A stretch of DNA of 25,461 nt, from NCBI GenBank assembly GCA_900208305.1, contig OAPG01000042.1:1-25461 (forward strand), written 5' to 3'. The notes beneath the pieces were generated by a model. It ran no database searches and was not told the DNA's origin. It was given only the letters and a program-made list of their open reading frames with translations. This stretch comes from Melanopsichium pennsylvanicum. Its lineage: Eukaryota; Basidiomycota; Ustilaginomycetes; Ustilaginales. Positions 1-8,911 of the stretch are shown here, piece after piece. The position numbers and the translations under genes are program-made. Each line of letters opens with the position of its first letter. The first letter of the stretch is position 1.

Positions 1-118
1 TTCTGTTTATCAAGAATAGATTGTAGACGTGAACTAGGAATAAGAAGAGTAGGAATAGAAAGATATTGAATATTAGTTATATCGATATTATAAAAACACA
101 TCCATTTTTGGCCAATAA
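1..118 (-). mobile_element. start of second cob intron, with in-frame intron ORF
   Basis: Directly after the conserved cob segment ending A-F-L-G, the reading frame stays open to the window edge but no longer resembles cytochrome b, which should continue with the YVLP-GQMS region. The residues read G-Q-K-W-M-C-F-Y and onward, and codon choice (CTT, CTA, CGT) is like the host genes. This fits an intron ORF fused in frame to the upstream exon, as also seen in cox1 here. No intron core or endonuclease motif is visible because the window stops, so the intron type is unknown. Confidence 0.6.
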
Positions 119-310
119 AACCAAGGAAAGCAATAGCCATCATTAGAACTAGAATAATAACTCCAATTGACCATAGTAGTGTTCGTGGTGATTTGTATGA
201 TCCATAGTATAGTCCTCGTCCAATGTGAAGATATAAAAGATAAAGAAAAAGGATGCTGTATTAGCGTGTAGGTATCGAATTAGCCATCCATAGTTAACAT
301 CTCGCATAAT
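119..310 (-). CDS. cob: cytochrome b, exon 2 (one-base frameshift)
   Basis: Cytochrome b is the membrane-embedded haem-carrying subunit of complex III. Exon 2 encodes the segment beginning [12 protein letters not shown] and running through the helix that carries haem-ligand histidines to A-F-L-G. After the run S-F-F-F-I-F the frame is lost: the expected [11 protein letters not shown] reads correctly only in the next frame, because one G of the Val codon is missing near 235-236. Downstream the shifted frame is again perfect cytochrome b ([12 protein letters not shown]). The 5' boundary fits group I rules (intron ends in G at 311). The break may be a sequencing error, an edited or frameshifted site, or a dead copy; the rest of cob lies outside the window. 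Confidence 0.85.
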
Positions 311-377
311 CAAAGAAAGATACTCACAGAAATTTGTGCGCTAGCTAATAAAATCAAATATTTTTATAAAATAATAT

Positions 378-623
378 TTACTTAGCTTTTGTTGTAAATT
401 CATATCGTTCTTGATAGGATTTACCAGTATCAAGATATCGTGCTACAATTCGAGTTGTACCATTTAGCCCAACACTAGCGGCAGCTTCCGCATTACTCGT
501 AAAAAGACTACCTTTTACTAGCACATTATAATCATAAACCCAAACATTTCGTTTTTTATAAGTTTTAGCAAAATTCAAATTCAAATTCAAATTCAAATTT
601 TGTGATAGCTCTAGATGAGTCAT
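378..623 (-). pseudogene. NUMOD1-type tail of a GIY-YIG endonuclease (fragment)
   Basis: An 81-codon open frame contains a typical DNA-binding repeat of the NUMOD1 kind: V-W-V-Y-D-Y-N, then an alanine-rich A-E-A-A-A-S-V-G-L-N-G helix, R-Y-L-D-T-G-K and a final Y-E-F. Such repeats form the C-terminal tails of GIY-YIG homing endonucleases. No GIY-YIG catalytic domain is attached; upstream sequence at 625-770 still gives short coding-like stretches interrupted by stops. A five-unit AAATTC microsatellite (571-600) encodes an alternating N-L run just before the domain, which looks like expansion inside dead coding sequence. It is probably a relic of an endonuclease that once occupied the cob intron. 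Confidence 0.6.
571..600. repeat. AAATTC microsatellite, 5 units
   Basis: Five consecutive six-base units lie inside the decayed NUMOD1 fragment of the cob intron. Because the unit is six bases, expansion does not shift the frame; it adds Asn-Leu dipeptides. Confidence 0.9.
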
Positions 624-1055
624 TTTTGAGTTAGTGTTACAGGTAGAGAAGTATCAAACAGTGCAATATCAATATTAGGTGTATTAACTTATTTAATTGC
701 TGTACTATATCATGATTTATTAACAAAATAAGCAATAGCTACTGCTAGTTTACGTCCTTCTGTTAGATAAATATAACAAATTTATGTATATATAGTACAA
801 TACACCAATAATAAAATCAGTTCCTTTTCGTGTTTGGAATGGGAAATTGAATAAGAAGATGTGCTAGAATATCATGAAGAGAATCAATATTATTATATTA
901 AATAACTAGTACATTAGTATTTTTATTCTATTTTATTTTAGTGATACAGAAAATTGACTAAATTGAAATTCAGTTGATAGTGAAATTATAAAATTTAGAG
1001 ATTGAAGCTAGAACATGTGTATTTCGGACATTTTGTACAATTTTAAAGTAAGGAA

Positions 1056-1530
1056 CTAACCAATAAACAAAAATAGTGTTATTAGTGTATTTGGAATTAG
1101 TTCATAATTAATAGACTGTCGACCTGTATTCATATTTTTAATACTGGTTTTTAGCCATGTTAGATCCGATCCTATAAATACAGAACTTTTATTAATTACT
1201 AGCTTTTTAACTACTTTACAAAAATATAGATAATCGAGATATTTTGTAGTTAGTAGCTTATATTGATCTAGAATAGGAAATAGTATATTAATAAAATCAG
1301 CAGTATTATTAATAACATATACAGCACTATTTTTATTAATAATTACTTTACCTACACCTATAAACTCTTTAATTTTATAAAGAATTTCAATATCATCAAT
1401 ATGTAGGTTAATTCGGAACATAACACGTAGATACTTACGATCCATAAAAACTTAAAAAATTTACGGGCGCATCAATAAATCCAACTAGCCACTGTTTGAA
1501 TTCTTCTTTAGTAAAAGTTTTAATCTCTTT
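1056..1530 (-). pseudogene. LAGLIDADG homing endonuclease remnant in cob intron
   Basis: LAGLIDADG endonucleases cut intron-less alleles to drive intron homing. Here the first motif reads F-K-Q-W-L-V-G-F-I-D-A at about 1464-1497, but the acidic/glycine end of the motif is altered (P-V where E-G is usual) and the frame breaks just after it. The open 129-codon frame 1056-1445 carries the fold's next segment (R-V-M-F-R-I-N-L-H-I-D-D, then I-G-V-G-K-V and the Y-L-D-Y-L-Y-F helix). No convincing second LAGLIDADG motif follows. The catalytic acid is in doubt and the gene is shifted, so it is most likely dead, although the intron RNA could still splice. Confidence 0.75.
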
Positions 1531-1846
1531 TTTATATAGTTAAAGCACGATACTTGACACGCTAAGCTGTGAGATCGTTGCCTTGGACTATATTATCTTT
1601 TATTATATCACATTTATTTTCTTTTTTATTTTTAATAATCTAAGTTTATTTATAAATTAATAAAAGCCTCGCGTGTAGTCTCTGAGGATCCTACTTTCTT
1701 AAATTTAAGATTTGGTTTCCTGCTGATTGTCCCTTATGATCCTTTAGATTTTTACTTCTTTTTATAAATTAGTACTATATGGCTTAATAGGCTTTCCAGC
1801 ATATAGCGAAGTTTAATGAGCACATCAATAGGACTTTTAAAAAAGT

Positions 1847-2047
1847 ATGCTCAACACTAATAAATGCTAGATCAACTGATGGTGTATAATGCATAGCTAG
1901 AAATACTCCTGTAAGAATTTGGATTACTAGACAAGTTCCTAGTAGTGATCCAAAGTTCCACATGTAAGAAATATTCGAAGGTTGTGGACTATCAACTAGG
2001 TAACTATTAACTAGACCTAGAATAGGATGTGATTTAAGTAGTCGCAT
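1847..2047 (-). CDS. cob: cytochrome b, exon 1
   Basis: This is the N-terminal 67 codons of cytochrome b of complex III. The ATG at 2047 opens [13 protein letters not shown], followed by the conserved [11 protein letters not shown] region, the first membrane helix ([17 protein letters not shown]) and V-D-L-A-F. The match to cob ends at S-V-E-H; the frame continues for 20 codons into intron sequence before a stop at 1784. The exon end at 1847 is chosen because exon 2 resumes exactly at the next residue with group I splice conventions (T before, G at the intron end). Leu codons are almost all CTN, as in neighbouring core genes. Confidence 0.93.
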
Positions 2048-2684
2048 TAACTTTTTTCTTTTTTTTACCTTTCATTTAATATAGTTAAAATATTTTTATC
2101 CTATTTTATTTATATTATGATAAGGATTTTTCTATTCCATCTTATTGTTATTTACTTATCCTTTCTTTAATGTACTATATCTTACTAAGATATTCAATAT
2201 TTTTAATTTAGAATAGATAAAGAAGTAGAACACTTCTATTATATTCTATGAATTTTTATCCATACTGTTCTGTAAATATACACGACTCTATGGTATATTA
2301 CTATTTCCACTAATTTTAGTCATTCTATTTTTTAGAATAGAATATTTTATAGCTCTTATATAAATTACTATTTTTAAGGCTTATATCATTGATAAGATTC
2401 AATTATCTCAACACCTATATAAATCATTCAATTAAAAAACAAAATGAATTTCATTTTTTACACTTATATAAAAGTAAAATAATGATAATTATGTTAAGCA
2501 TTTTTTATTATTACAGTTCTGTTCAGTTCAGTTCTGTTCTTTTTCTTTTTTTATAGTTAAGTTAATAAGAGGCCGCGGACTATATTTTATTTTCTTTTAT
2601 TTTATTTTAAAATATTCGCCTACGGCTTTCTTTTTTATCCTTTTTTTATTAGAAGAAATTTAAACAGGCTCCTTTAATTTGTAT
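2048..2684. other. AT-rich spacer upstream of cob
   Basis: No gene is visible. The stretch is mostly A/T with short direct repeats (CAGTTCTGTT-type units at about 2515-2540), an isolated ATATAGTCC-like element on the minus strand near 2570-2590 that resembles a group I S element without the rest of a core, and one copy of the TCGCCTACGGCT island near 2612. It presumably contains the cob leader, but no promoter consensus can be defended. Confidence 0.5.
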
Positions 2685-2756
2685 TTTGTCCTAGAGGAAT
2701 CGAACCTCTATAATGTCTTTATCGGAAACACATTCTAACCGTTGAATTAAGGACAA
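2685..2756 (-). tRNA. trnI: tRNA-Ile(GAU)
   Basis: A cloverleaf folds on the minus strand: acceptor TTGTCCT/AGGACAA fully paired, D stem ATTC/GAAT, anticodon stem TGTTT/AGACA, seven-base loop CCGATAA with anticodon GAT, T stem AGAGG/CCTCT around TTCGATT, discriminator A. Position 33 is C instead of the near-universal T, which is the only oddity; a shifted loop giving another anticodon pairs less well. Confidence 0.8.
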
Positions 2757-2940
2757 TTTAAGTATTTTCTATTCTTATATAATAAAAGTATCTAGCACTA
2801 TTATAAATATTCATTTTTCGTATTAGATGTCCTTTCCCGCGATTTATAGTTATAAAAATCTTTCCCGCACCTATAAAATCTTCTATTTTTATTGGCGCAT
2901 TTAACTAGTTAAATTTAGTTGACCGAACATTCGGCAAAAA

Positions 2941-2970
2941 TATTCATATTCATATTCATATTCATATTCT
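2941..2970. repeat. TATTCA microsatellite, about 5 units
   Basis: A six-base unit is repeated about five times in the spacer between tRNA-Ile and the 3' end of cox3. It belongs to a set of 5-6 bp microsatellites found throughout the window. Confidence 0.85.
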
Positions 2971-3046
2971 ATTTTTTATAGGCGCAATCACATATTTTAG
3001 TAGGGGGGACAAATATTCGATTCGATTCACCGTAGATTTCTCTATA

Positions 3047-3883
3047 TTAGCTTCCCCACCAGTATACTGAGATGAATAGGAATAGCCAAACAACATCAAC
3101 AAAGTGCCAGTATAGGATTGATGCTTCAAATCCTAGGTGGTGGTGGTCTGTTAGATGGTAACTTAGCATTCGGAAGAATGCTACTGCGATAAAGGCAGTA
3201 CCAATAATTACATGTACACCATGGAATCCAGTTGAAAAGAAGAATGTTGATCCAAATACACCATCAGCAATTGTAAATCCAGCATTTACATACTCGATAC
3301 CTTGACAGATTGTAAATAGAACAGCAAAGATTAGTGTCATTAGTGTTCCTAGGATAGCACCTCGTCGGTTACCTTCAATTACAGAGTGGTGTGCATATGT
3401 AACAGTAGCTCCTGATGATAGTAGTAGAATAGTATTTAGTAGTGGTAGCTCGAATGCATTAATTGTAGCGATACCAACTGGTGGCCATTGAGCTCCTAGT
3501 TCTACTGTTGGTGATAGACTTGAGTGGAAGAATGCCCAGAACACTGAGATAAAGAAGAATACCTCTGAGATAATAAATAGAGCAACACCCATAGTAATTC
3601 CTTTTTGTACTAGGATTGTATGATCTCCAAGGAATGTTCCTTCTGCTACTACATCTCGGAACCATAGAGTCATAGCTGCAACTGTTGTTGCTAGCCCGAT
3701 TCCAACTAGTAGAGCTCCTGAACCTCCAAGAGGGTTAGCGTAACCGTTAAAGTACATTACTGCTGCTGAAGTTGGAATTAGAAGTCCAAATGATGTTAGT
3801 AGTGGCCATGGACTAGGTGTAACTAGATGGAATGGCTGAAATTGAAATTGTGTTCGTGATAGTGTTGTGTTTTGTGTGTTCAT
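3047..3883 (-). CDS. cox3: cytochrome c oxidase subunit 3
   Basis: Cox3 is a seven-helix inner-membrane subunit of complex IV. The 278-residue product opens M-N-T-Q-N and soon reaches the family signature F-H-L-V-x-P-S-P-W-P. It continues through W-F-R-D-V-V-x-E-G-T-F-L-G-D-H-T, the helix I-I-S-E-V-F-F-F-I-S-V-F-W-A-F-F-H-S-S-L, and the C-terminal G-F-H-G-V-H-V-I-I-G and Y-W-H-F-V-D-V-V-W-L-F-L-F-I-S-V-Y-W. Length is slightly above the usual ~269 because of a longer N-terminus. It is intron-free with no frameshift, all Trp are TGG and Leu is CTN. It is divergently placed from the tRNA-Ser at 4991 and shares strand with cob. Confidence 0.98.
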   Translation of the reverse strand: MNTQNTTLSRTQFQFQPFHLVTPSPWPLLTSFGLLIPTSAAVMYFNGYANPLGGSGALLVGIGLATTVAAMTLWFRDVVAEGTFLGDHTILVQKGITMGVALFIISEVFFFISVFWAFFHSSLSPTVELGAQWPPVGIATINAFELPLLNTILLLSSGATVTYAHHSVIEGNRRGAILGTLMTLIFAVLFTICQGIEYVNAGFTIADGVFGSTFFFSTGFHGVHVIIGTAFIAVAFFRMLSYHLTDHHHLGFEASILYWHFVDVVWLFLFISVYWWGS

Positions 3884-4990
3884 TGTTAATTTGTATATAT
3901 TATAAAAGGATGTTAATTTTGCGCTTGCGCGCGGTCATATTATTTATAATCTTTATATTCCTTTTTGATTACAGCGTTAATGCTCTCATTACCTATTTTA
4001 TAGGCCCGGCCGATTAAATAGGATTATAAGTAATACGCCCTATAAAAATCATAGATTTTTATTGTGCGATATATTTTCTACATATATAAATCTATATAGG
4101 TTATATATCTATATTAAAAGAATTCTTTTTCATATATCAATAATATACCTTTAAATTACTATATAATATATATAGACTATACATATTATATTTATAGACG
4201 CAACGTACTAAAGTTAGTAATTCAATGAAAATTTCTTATGTATATATTAAATGTTTACTTCAAACAATTTAATAATTACAATATTACATCGTTATAAAAT
4301 TGTATTTACATTTTTCGCATACCTTATAAATTTTATCTGTTGACGCTTGTTTAATTGAAATTGAATAGGCCATAGTATTTGTATTATTCAAAATCTAGTA
4401 AGATTAGTAAGAGTATATATACAAATAGAGGACACTACTATAATATCAGATTTTTATAACTGCAGCACACCTACTTTCTTCAGATATAAAAGAAACTTTT
4501 TCTTTTCGAACGCATTTTAAAGGACCGGTACTATTACAATACTAATTATATATATAAATATTTATATATATAAAATGAAATTAATTATAGTAGATCTTTT
4601 AATACAAATTAATGCATAGGTCCGATCCCTAAATAAGTTAGCATAAAATGAAAATTTATAGATGTCTTCTCCGTTAATTTTACTATATAATAGCTGGTAT
4701 TTATTTATTATATTCCTAGATAATAAAATTTTGATTACTTAATAAGGCAAGAAAATTAGAATACGAAAACACAAAAAAAGACCGGTATGTTTTCTTTTTA
4801 AAATTACGCTTACCGATTCCTATATAAATAATTATATATATAGGAGATATATTTATATATCATAGTGAAATAACAAAAATAGTTTCTTTCAGTCTATTTT
4901 TTATTAACGCCAGCATAAAAAGTAAACGCTACGAAAATGTTTATTCTATATATGAAATAAATCCGCGCGCAAGCGAAAAATTAATTGAAA
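3884..4990. other. 1.1-kb AT-rich spacer between cox3 and tRNA-Ser
   Basis: No gene, tRNA or conserved coding segment was found on either strand. It contains two short GC-rich islands (3921-3935 and 4963-4976) that are truncated copies of the 30-base GC repeat, many TATATA tracts, and a perfect 28-base AT palindrome at 4546-4573. Any promoter or replication role is unproven. Confidence 0.6.
4546..4573. repeat. 28-bp perfect AT palindrome
   Basis: The sequence is its own reverse complement over 28 bases, built from TTATATATATAAATA and its mirror. It could form a cruciform or RNA hairpin; in such AT-rich DNA it may also be chance or a relic of slippage. Confidence 0.75.
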
Positions 4991-5076
4991 GGACGTGTGA
5001 CAGAGTGGTTTAATGTACCTGGCTTGAGTCTAGGAGTTCTTACCGAGAACCGGGAGTTCGAATCTCCCCGCGTCCG
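4991..5076 (+). tRNA. trnS: tRNA-Ser(UGA)
   Basis: Class II tRNA with acceptor GGACGTG/CGCGTCC, anticodon stem CCTGG/CTAGG, loop CTTGAGT with anticodon TGA, a long variable arm (AGTTCTTACCGAGAACC region) and T arm GGGAG-TTCGAAT-CTCCC. It reads UCN serine codons. Confidence 0.93.
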
Positions 5077-5646
5077 TACACACAAATCCATTTTATTTTG
5101 ACTAAAATCTTCGCCTACGCCTTCTTTTTTGTTAGCGGCTATTTTTTACGGAGAAAAAAAAAAGAAGAGATTTAATACTGTTATTTTATATCTGCATACA
5201 ATAAACATCCTTCGGGCGTTTTATTATAAATAAGTTTAATTTGACAACTAATTATAATAGATATTCATAATTAACCATGAAAACACTAAACACAAAACAC
5301 ATGGCTACTTAAATATCCGGCATAAAATATCTACGATATTTTCTTAGCAGCATATAAGAAGAGAGTCCTACATTTTAGATTTTATAGTATATTATCTTGT
5401 CGCGCCAGCGCAGCGCCACCACATAAAAATTTATTTCTTTTTATTAGCGCATTCCTTTTTTCTTCTTTTTTCCTACGAGAAAATTCTAGAAAAAAGAAAG
5501 AAAATATTCTATTTTACCTCTATTAGATATCCTATTTATAAAAAAAAAGATAGATTCTATTTTATAGGCACGGCATAAAAGTTAAATAAATATCTATTTA
5601 ACGTAGTGTAAACACAGCTATCTATTAGAAAATAAACTTTTTCTTT
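5077..5646. other. AT-rich spacer with GC islands
   Basis: No gene is seen. It contains a TCGCCTACG island (about 5110-5120), a CCTTCGGGCG island (about 5210) and a CGCGCCAGCGCAGCGCC island (about 5400-5416), all members of small GC-rich families recurring elsewhere in the window, plus several copies of an AAAATATTCTATTTTA-like motif. Confidence 0.5.
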
Positions 5647-5730
5647 TTGCAGATGTGAGATTCGAACTCACCACGGCATACAGCCAATGCTTTTACAGAG
5701 CACCGCCCCAACCAATAGAGCATATCTGCA
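5647..5730 (-). tRNA. trnY: tRNA-Tyr(GUA), long variable arm
   Basis: Acceptor TGCAGAT/ATCTGCA is perfect. The anticodon stem GTGCT/AGCAT encloses loop CTGTAAA with anticodon GTA. An extended variable arm (TGGCTGTATGCC) and T arm GTGAG-TTCGAAT-CTCAC follow. A class II tRNA-Tyr is typical of bacteria and of fungal mitochondria. Confidence 0.92.
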
Positions 5731-6117
5731 TTATTTAACATAATGGGGTTATAAAGATAGAAAAAAAACGAAACTTTACTTTTTTGGGGTGGGCCCCTAT
5801 TACTTATTCATATACCTATATATATAAACAATCTGGTTACATTGTTGGTCGTTATATTAAATATATTAATACTCTTTTTTTAATATGATTAACATGCAAA
5901 TATACTAAAATGAAATAACAAGAAAGAGAAAGGAGTGTTCCACTTCGTTTATCGAGGACTATCTAAAATGTTTATGTTTTATTATATAAAAACATTTTGC
6001 TCTATTAAAATATTCGATTTTTATTACCAGTATATATATTAATATATTCATTATTTTTAACTAGAATTTAATTTAACTAAACTTTTTATTAATTACTACT
6101 CAACTCTATACTTTTTA
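5731..6117. other. AT-rich spacer between tRNA-Tyr and tRNA-Phe
   Basis: Nothing recognisable beyond a short G/C block GGGGTGGGCCCC near 5786-5797 and A/T tracts. Confidence 0.5.
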
Positions 6118-6189
6118 TGCCTCAAACTGGAATCGAACCAATCCGTTAGAAGCTTCAGTTCTATGCTCTACCATCTAAGCTATTGAGGC
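6118..6189 (-). tRNA. trnF: tRNA-Phe(GAA)
   Basis: Acceptor GCCTCAA/TTGAGGC, D arm GCTTAGATGGTAGAGC, anticodon stem TAGAA/TTCTA with loop CTGAAGC (anticodon GAA), and T arm TTGG-TTCGATT-CCAG. All stems pair well. Confidence 0.93.
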
Positions 6190-6335
6190 TTATATATTTT
6201 ATATATTAGTATATTATTGTAATATACAAGTAAATTATATAAGGACCGTACTTATAGAATATTGTAATTTATATGAACCAGAAAAAGGGTTAAAAATGCT
6301 ACGCATTTTTTAGTACTTTTAATAATAGATATTTT

Positions 6336-6409
6336 TGGAGAGAACAGGACTCGAACCTGCATCAGCATCCTTGCAAAGGAAGTATACTAACCAATTGTAA
6401 TATCTCCCC
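6336..6409 (-). tRNA. trnA: tRNA-Ala(UGC)
   Basis: Acceptor GGGGAGA/TCTCTCC (one G-T), D arm with TTGGTTAG loop, anticodon loop TTTGCAA with anticodon TGC, T arm GCAGG-TTCGAGT-CCTGT, discriminator A. One mismatch lies in the anticodon stem. Confidence 0.9.
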
Positions 6410-6919
6410 AAATTTCATAAGACTATACCTATATAGTAAATAAAATAGAATAATATAAAGAAACTATAATGTGTCAATAAAATAGTCTATTTTTTATAGT
6501 AATAGTAAACACAAAAATAGAATATTCACTCGAACTTATATAAAAAAGAACTCTTTTTTTACTACTAAATTAAAAAGTAGTGCAAAGGTAGTACACTAAA
6601 TAACTATACTATGCCTTCTATTCAATATGAAAATATCTTGTATCCCTTTATAACTCGCTATTATAAAAAATGAGAAGAGAAATACATATATCTAGTAATA
6701 AAACTAGTAATTATATGAACGGTAAATTCTTTTAAAATTCCTAATACATGGTACAAATTATGAATAGGATAATTAGAATTGTATGTGAAATTTTATAAGA
6801 TAAGCTCCGGAAAAGATGTTTGAAATCCTTTTCTTTTTTCCCCTTCTTAAAAAAAGTAGGCGCCAATTAAAATATTCTATTTTATTTCTTAAGGGGGTAA
6901 ATTAAAGTTTGATAAATAA
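6410..6919. other. AT-rich spacer with a possible tRNA-Ala scrap
   Basis: No gene. At 6581-6599 nineteen bases match the anticodon-loop region of the nearby tRNA-Ala (minus strand) with two differences, suggesting a broken duplicate. The rest is A/T-rich with scattered AAAATATTCTATTTTA-like motifs. Confidence 0.4.
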
Positions 6920-7703
6920 TTAAGGAACAAAGATAGTATTCATCTCCTGGTATATAGTGTGTAAAAAGGAATAGAATACCTTAAAATACACCGCCATTGA
7001 TGAAATGATTTTAATTATTATTAAAAAAATATTATAGTACATAAATTTATAGCTATTATCATTGTTGATATTTTTGTTTATCAATATAATTTGTGGTATT
7101 TTATGTACAAATACAAATACAAATACAAATACAAATACAAATACAAATACAAATACAAATACAAATACAAATACAAATACCGACCTGTTTACTGAAGATA
7201 AACTGTCCTTTAGTAAAATAACTAAGAATAGATTGAATTGCAAATGAAATTACTAGAATAAGTAGAGAATAAAATACTAGTTTAACAACAGTATTATATG
7301 CGTTAAACATTTCAATATTTATAATAATTCCTGTAGAAAGATCACCGATTAGGACTAGGTTTATAATAAAACCACTTGACTTTTTCACAAATAGTCCAAT
7401 AGCGGACGTGCGCGTATTCTATTTTAGTGGGCGGATAAGTAAAATATACTCGATAAATACCAATAAAACATAGTAGTACGATTTTAAATCCCTTTTTGGT
7501 AAATTTGTACAGGATTATTAACAATAACATATCGAACACAAGCATCTGTAGAAAAGATTGTATAGCGCTTTTAGTGCATTATTAAACTCGTTAGCAATAT
7601 CAGAAAAAATAGGGTAATAAATGTAAAGACATAGACTAGATACTAGGAGAACAATAAACAGAAAAATAAGAACTACTTTGTTAATTGAAATAAGATTTAG
7701 CAT
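6920..7703 (-). pseudogene. decayed membrane-protein gene, family member (copy 2)
   Basis: Host-like codons (CTA, GTA, CGA) trace one gene through at least three frames. The ATG at 7703 opens a strong helix (V-V-L-I-F-L-F-I-V-L-L-V-S-S-L). After a shift near 7550 come V-R-Y-V-I-V-N-N-P-V-Q-I-Y and, shifted again, K-I-V-L-L-C-F-I-G-I-Y. After a GC-rich insertion (about 7400-7435) comes M-F-N-A-Y-N-T-V-V-K-L-V-F-Y-S-L-L. An ACAAAT microsatellite interrupts next, then I-F-L-I-I-I-K-I-I-S-S-M-A-V-Y-F. The order helix, polar middle, Y-N-x-x-V helix, final helix matches residues 56-335 of the chimeric ORF at 18983-19990. I do not recognise the family; homology is inferred from layout and short motifs. 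Confidence 0.5.
7107..7180. repeat. ACAAAT microsatellite, about 12 units
   Basis: Seventy-four bases of a perfect six-base repeat interrupt the decayed membrane-protein gene between its last two predicted helices. It is the longest simple repeat in the window. Confidence 0.95.
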
Positions 7704-7779
7704 TAGCCATTAACTATATTCTGATTAATTAGCTTCACTCTCTTTTAGTTCACTTACCGATGATGTACTAATTTTACTA

Positions 7780-8753
7780 AAATAATTTTAAGAATATAGC
7801 ATAAAACTACAAATTAGAAAATATAATCCTGCTGTTGCTATAATATAAACTACAAAATTTAGAATCGTAAAAAAGAAAGCCGCGCGCAAGCGCAAAAGAA
7901 ATCAAGTACATCTACATCTCTATTAGATGGTAGTCGATTACTGTCATTCGATTCCATCCAATTTAGCAGAAACGAATAAATAGAATCTAGAAAACTAGTT
8001 GAATCTTCTAGAGGAGAGTGGATACTGTAACTGGTATTACTATTGTTACTGTTATCAGTATTATTATCTGTATTGATATCTGGCTTAGGTGTAATCAGCT
8101 TGTTAGCACTGTTAGTATATATATATGGCTCTGTAGTATAAATTTGTTATTAATATAGCGAGCCGTATCCCTAAAGAATCACACTTCGGTTAAGAAACCG
8201 CTGACCATCAAAATAGTGCTGTATAACCTAGTGCAGTACCCTAAAATTTATATCCTAGTCCTCGTGGTGAAGAGGAAGACCATAGCTTATTAATAAGAAA
8301 TGGTATCGTAGATGGTATTAGATAATCTACAGGTACATTATAAACTGTATATTTAGTAAAAGCACTTGACACCTCTGCAATCGCAGCACCTGTTGTATCC
8401 TGATTTGATTGTGGTGCCAGTTCTTTAGTCATCTCATAAATTTTCTCATAAAAAAACAAAAACAAAAAAAACTTTTCGTTAGGTACTTTTATTCCTGTTG
8501 AACTAGAACTAATTTACATATTTTTTATTGTTTCCTCTGCACGATATACAGCTTCAGCAATAAAGATGAGATTAAGTAGCATCCAAATTACATATAGAAT
8601 TAAAAAAAAAACAAACAAAAAAAAAATAGGAATAGGCGACATAATTAGTTTAAGCATAGCATAAGTAATTTTGTTTATAGTTCCTGTAATTCCACCTATA
8701 CTGTAACAATGTTTTGCTCCAATAGAAATGTTGTAAAAAATAAATACAAACAT
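7780..8753 (-). pseudogene. decayed membrane-protein gene, family member (copy 1)
   Basis: A coding trace runs from an N-terminal helix (I-F-F-L-F-V-F-F-L-I-L-Y-V-I-W) followed by E-A-V-Y-R-A-E-E-T-I-K-N. A TAA at about 8514 and a TAG at 8241 interrupt the same frame. Further down, another frame reads H-S-P-L-E-D-S-T-S-F-L-D-S-I-Y-S-F-L-L (about 8020-7965) and V-D-V-L-D-F-F. A GC-rich island (7880-7894) breaks it, then a helix I-L-N-F-V-V-Y-I-I-A-T-A-G-L-Y. The S-P-L-E block, the I/V-D-V-L and the next helix line up with residues 204-278 of the ORF at 18983-19990. Gene type is unknown; it lies tandem to copy 2. Confidence 0.5.
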
Positions 8754-8911
8754 AAGTACTTAACATATTAGTACTGCTTGTGTATATTCTTTTTTAGAAA
8801 AATTGCAAAAATATCTTTCGAAATATCTCCGACAAAATTACAAGAATCGTTACAGAATGTCATACTATTTACAATCAGCTCCATTGGCATTAGTACTTTA
8901 AATGCTCTTGT

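Larger units (their letters stand above)
311..1846 (-). mobile_element. group I intron in cob, with decayed endonuclease genes
   Basis: The intron separates cob codons ...S-V-E-H and I-M-R-D. It starts after a T (1847) and ends with a G (311), as group I introns do. The catalytic core sits in the 5' part: conserved pieces read on the minus strand are a P/Q-like pair (ATGCTGGAAA and AATCAGCAGGAAACC), an R element with GGATCCTCAGAGACTA, and an S element with ATATAGTCC (about 1585-1790). The same elements occur almost word for word in cox1 intron 1. The 3' part holds a broken LAGLIDADG gene and an unrelated NUMOD1-type fragment, so it has been invaded at least twice or has accumulated debris. 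Confidence 0.85.

Noticed and set aside
2565..2595. Possible group I intron S element in the spacer upstream of cob
   Set aside because: Only an ATATAGTCC-like string is present; no P, Q or R partners were found nearby.
3459..3665. 68-codon minus-strand frame inside cox3
   Set aside because: It lies wholly within cox3 in another frame and has no coding features of its own.
4020..4990. Hidden small gene such as atp8, atp9 or rps3
   Set aside because: No conserved protein string in any frame and stops are frequent.
7062..7247. Plus-strand frame with a Thr-Asn repeat
   Set aside because: Product of the ACAAAT microsatellite, opposite a minus-strand coding trace.
8100..8240. Possible structured RNA or intron core (CTTCGG loop and paired blocks)
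   Set aside because: Lies in the broken middle of copy 1 of the membrane gene; no group I or II signature motifs.
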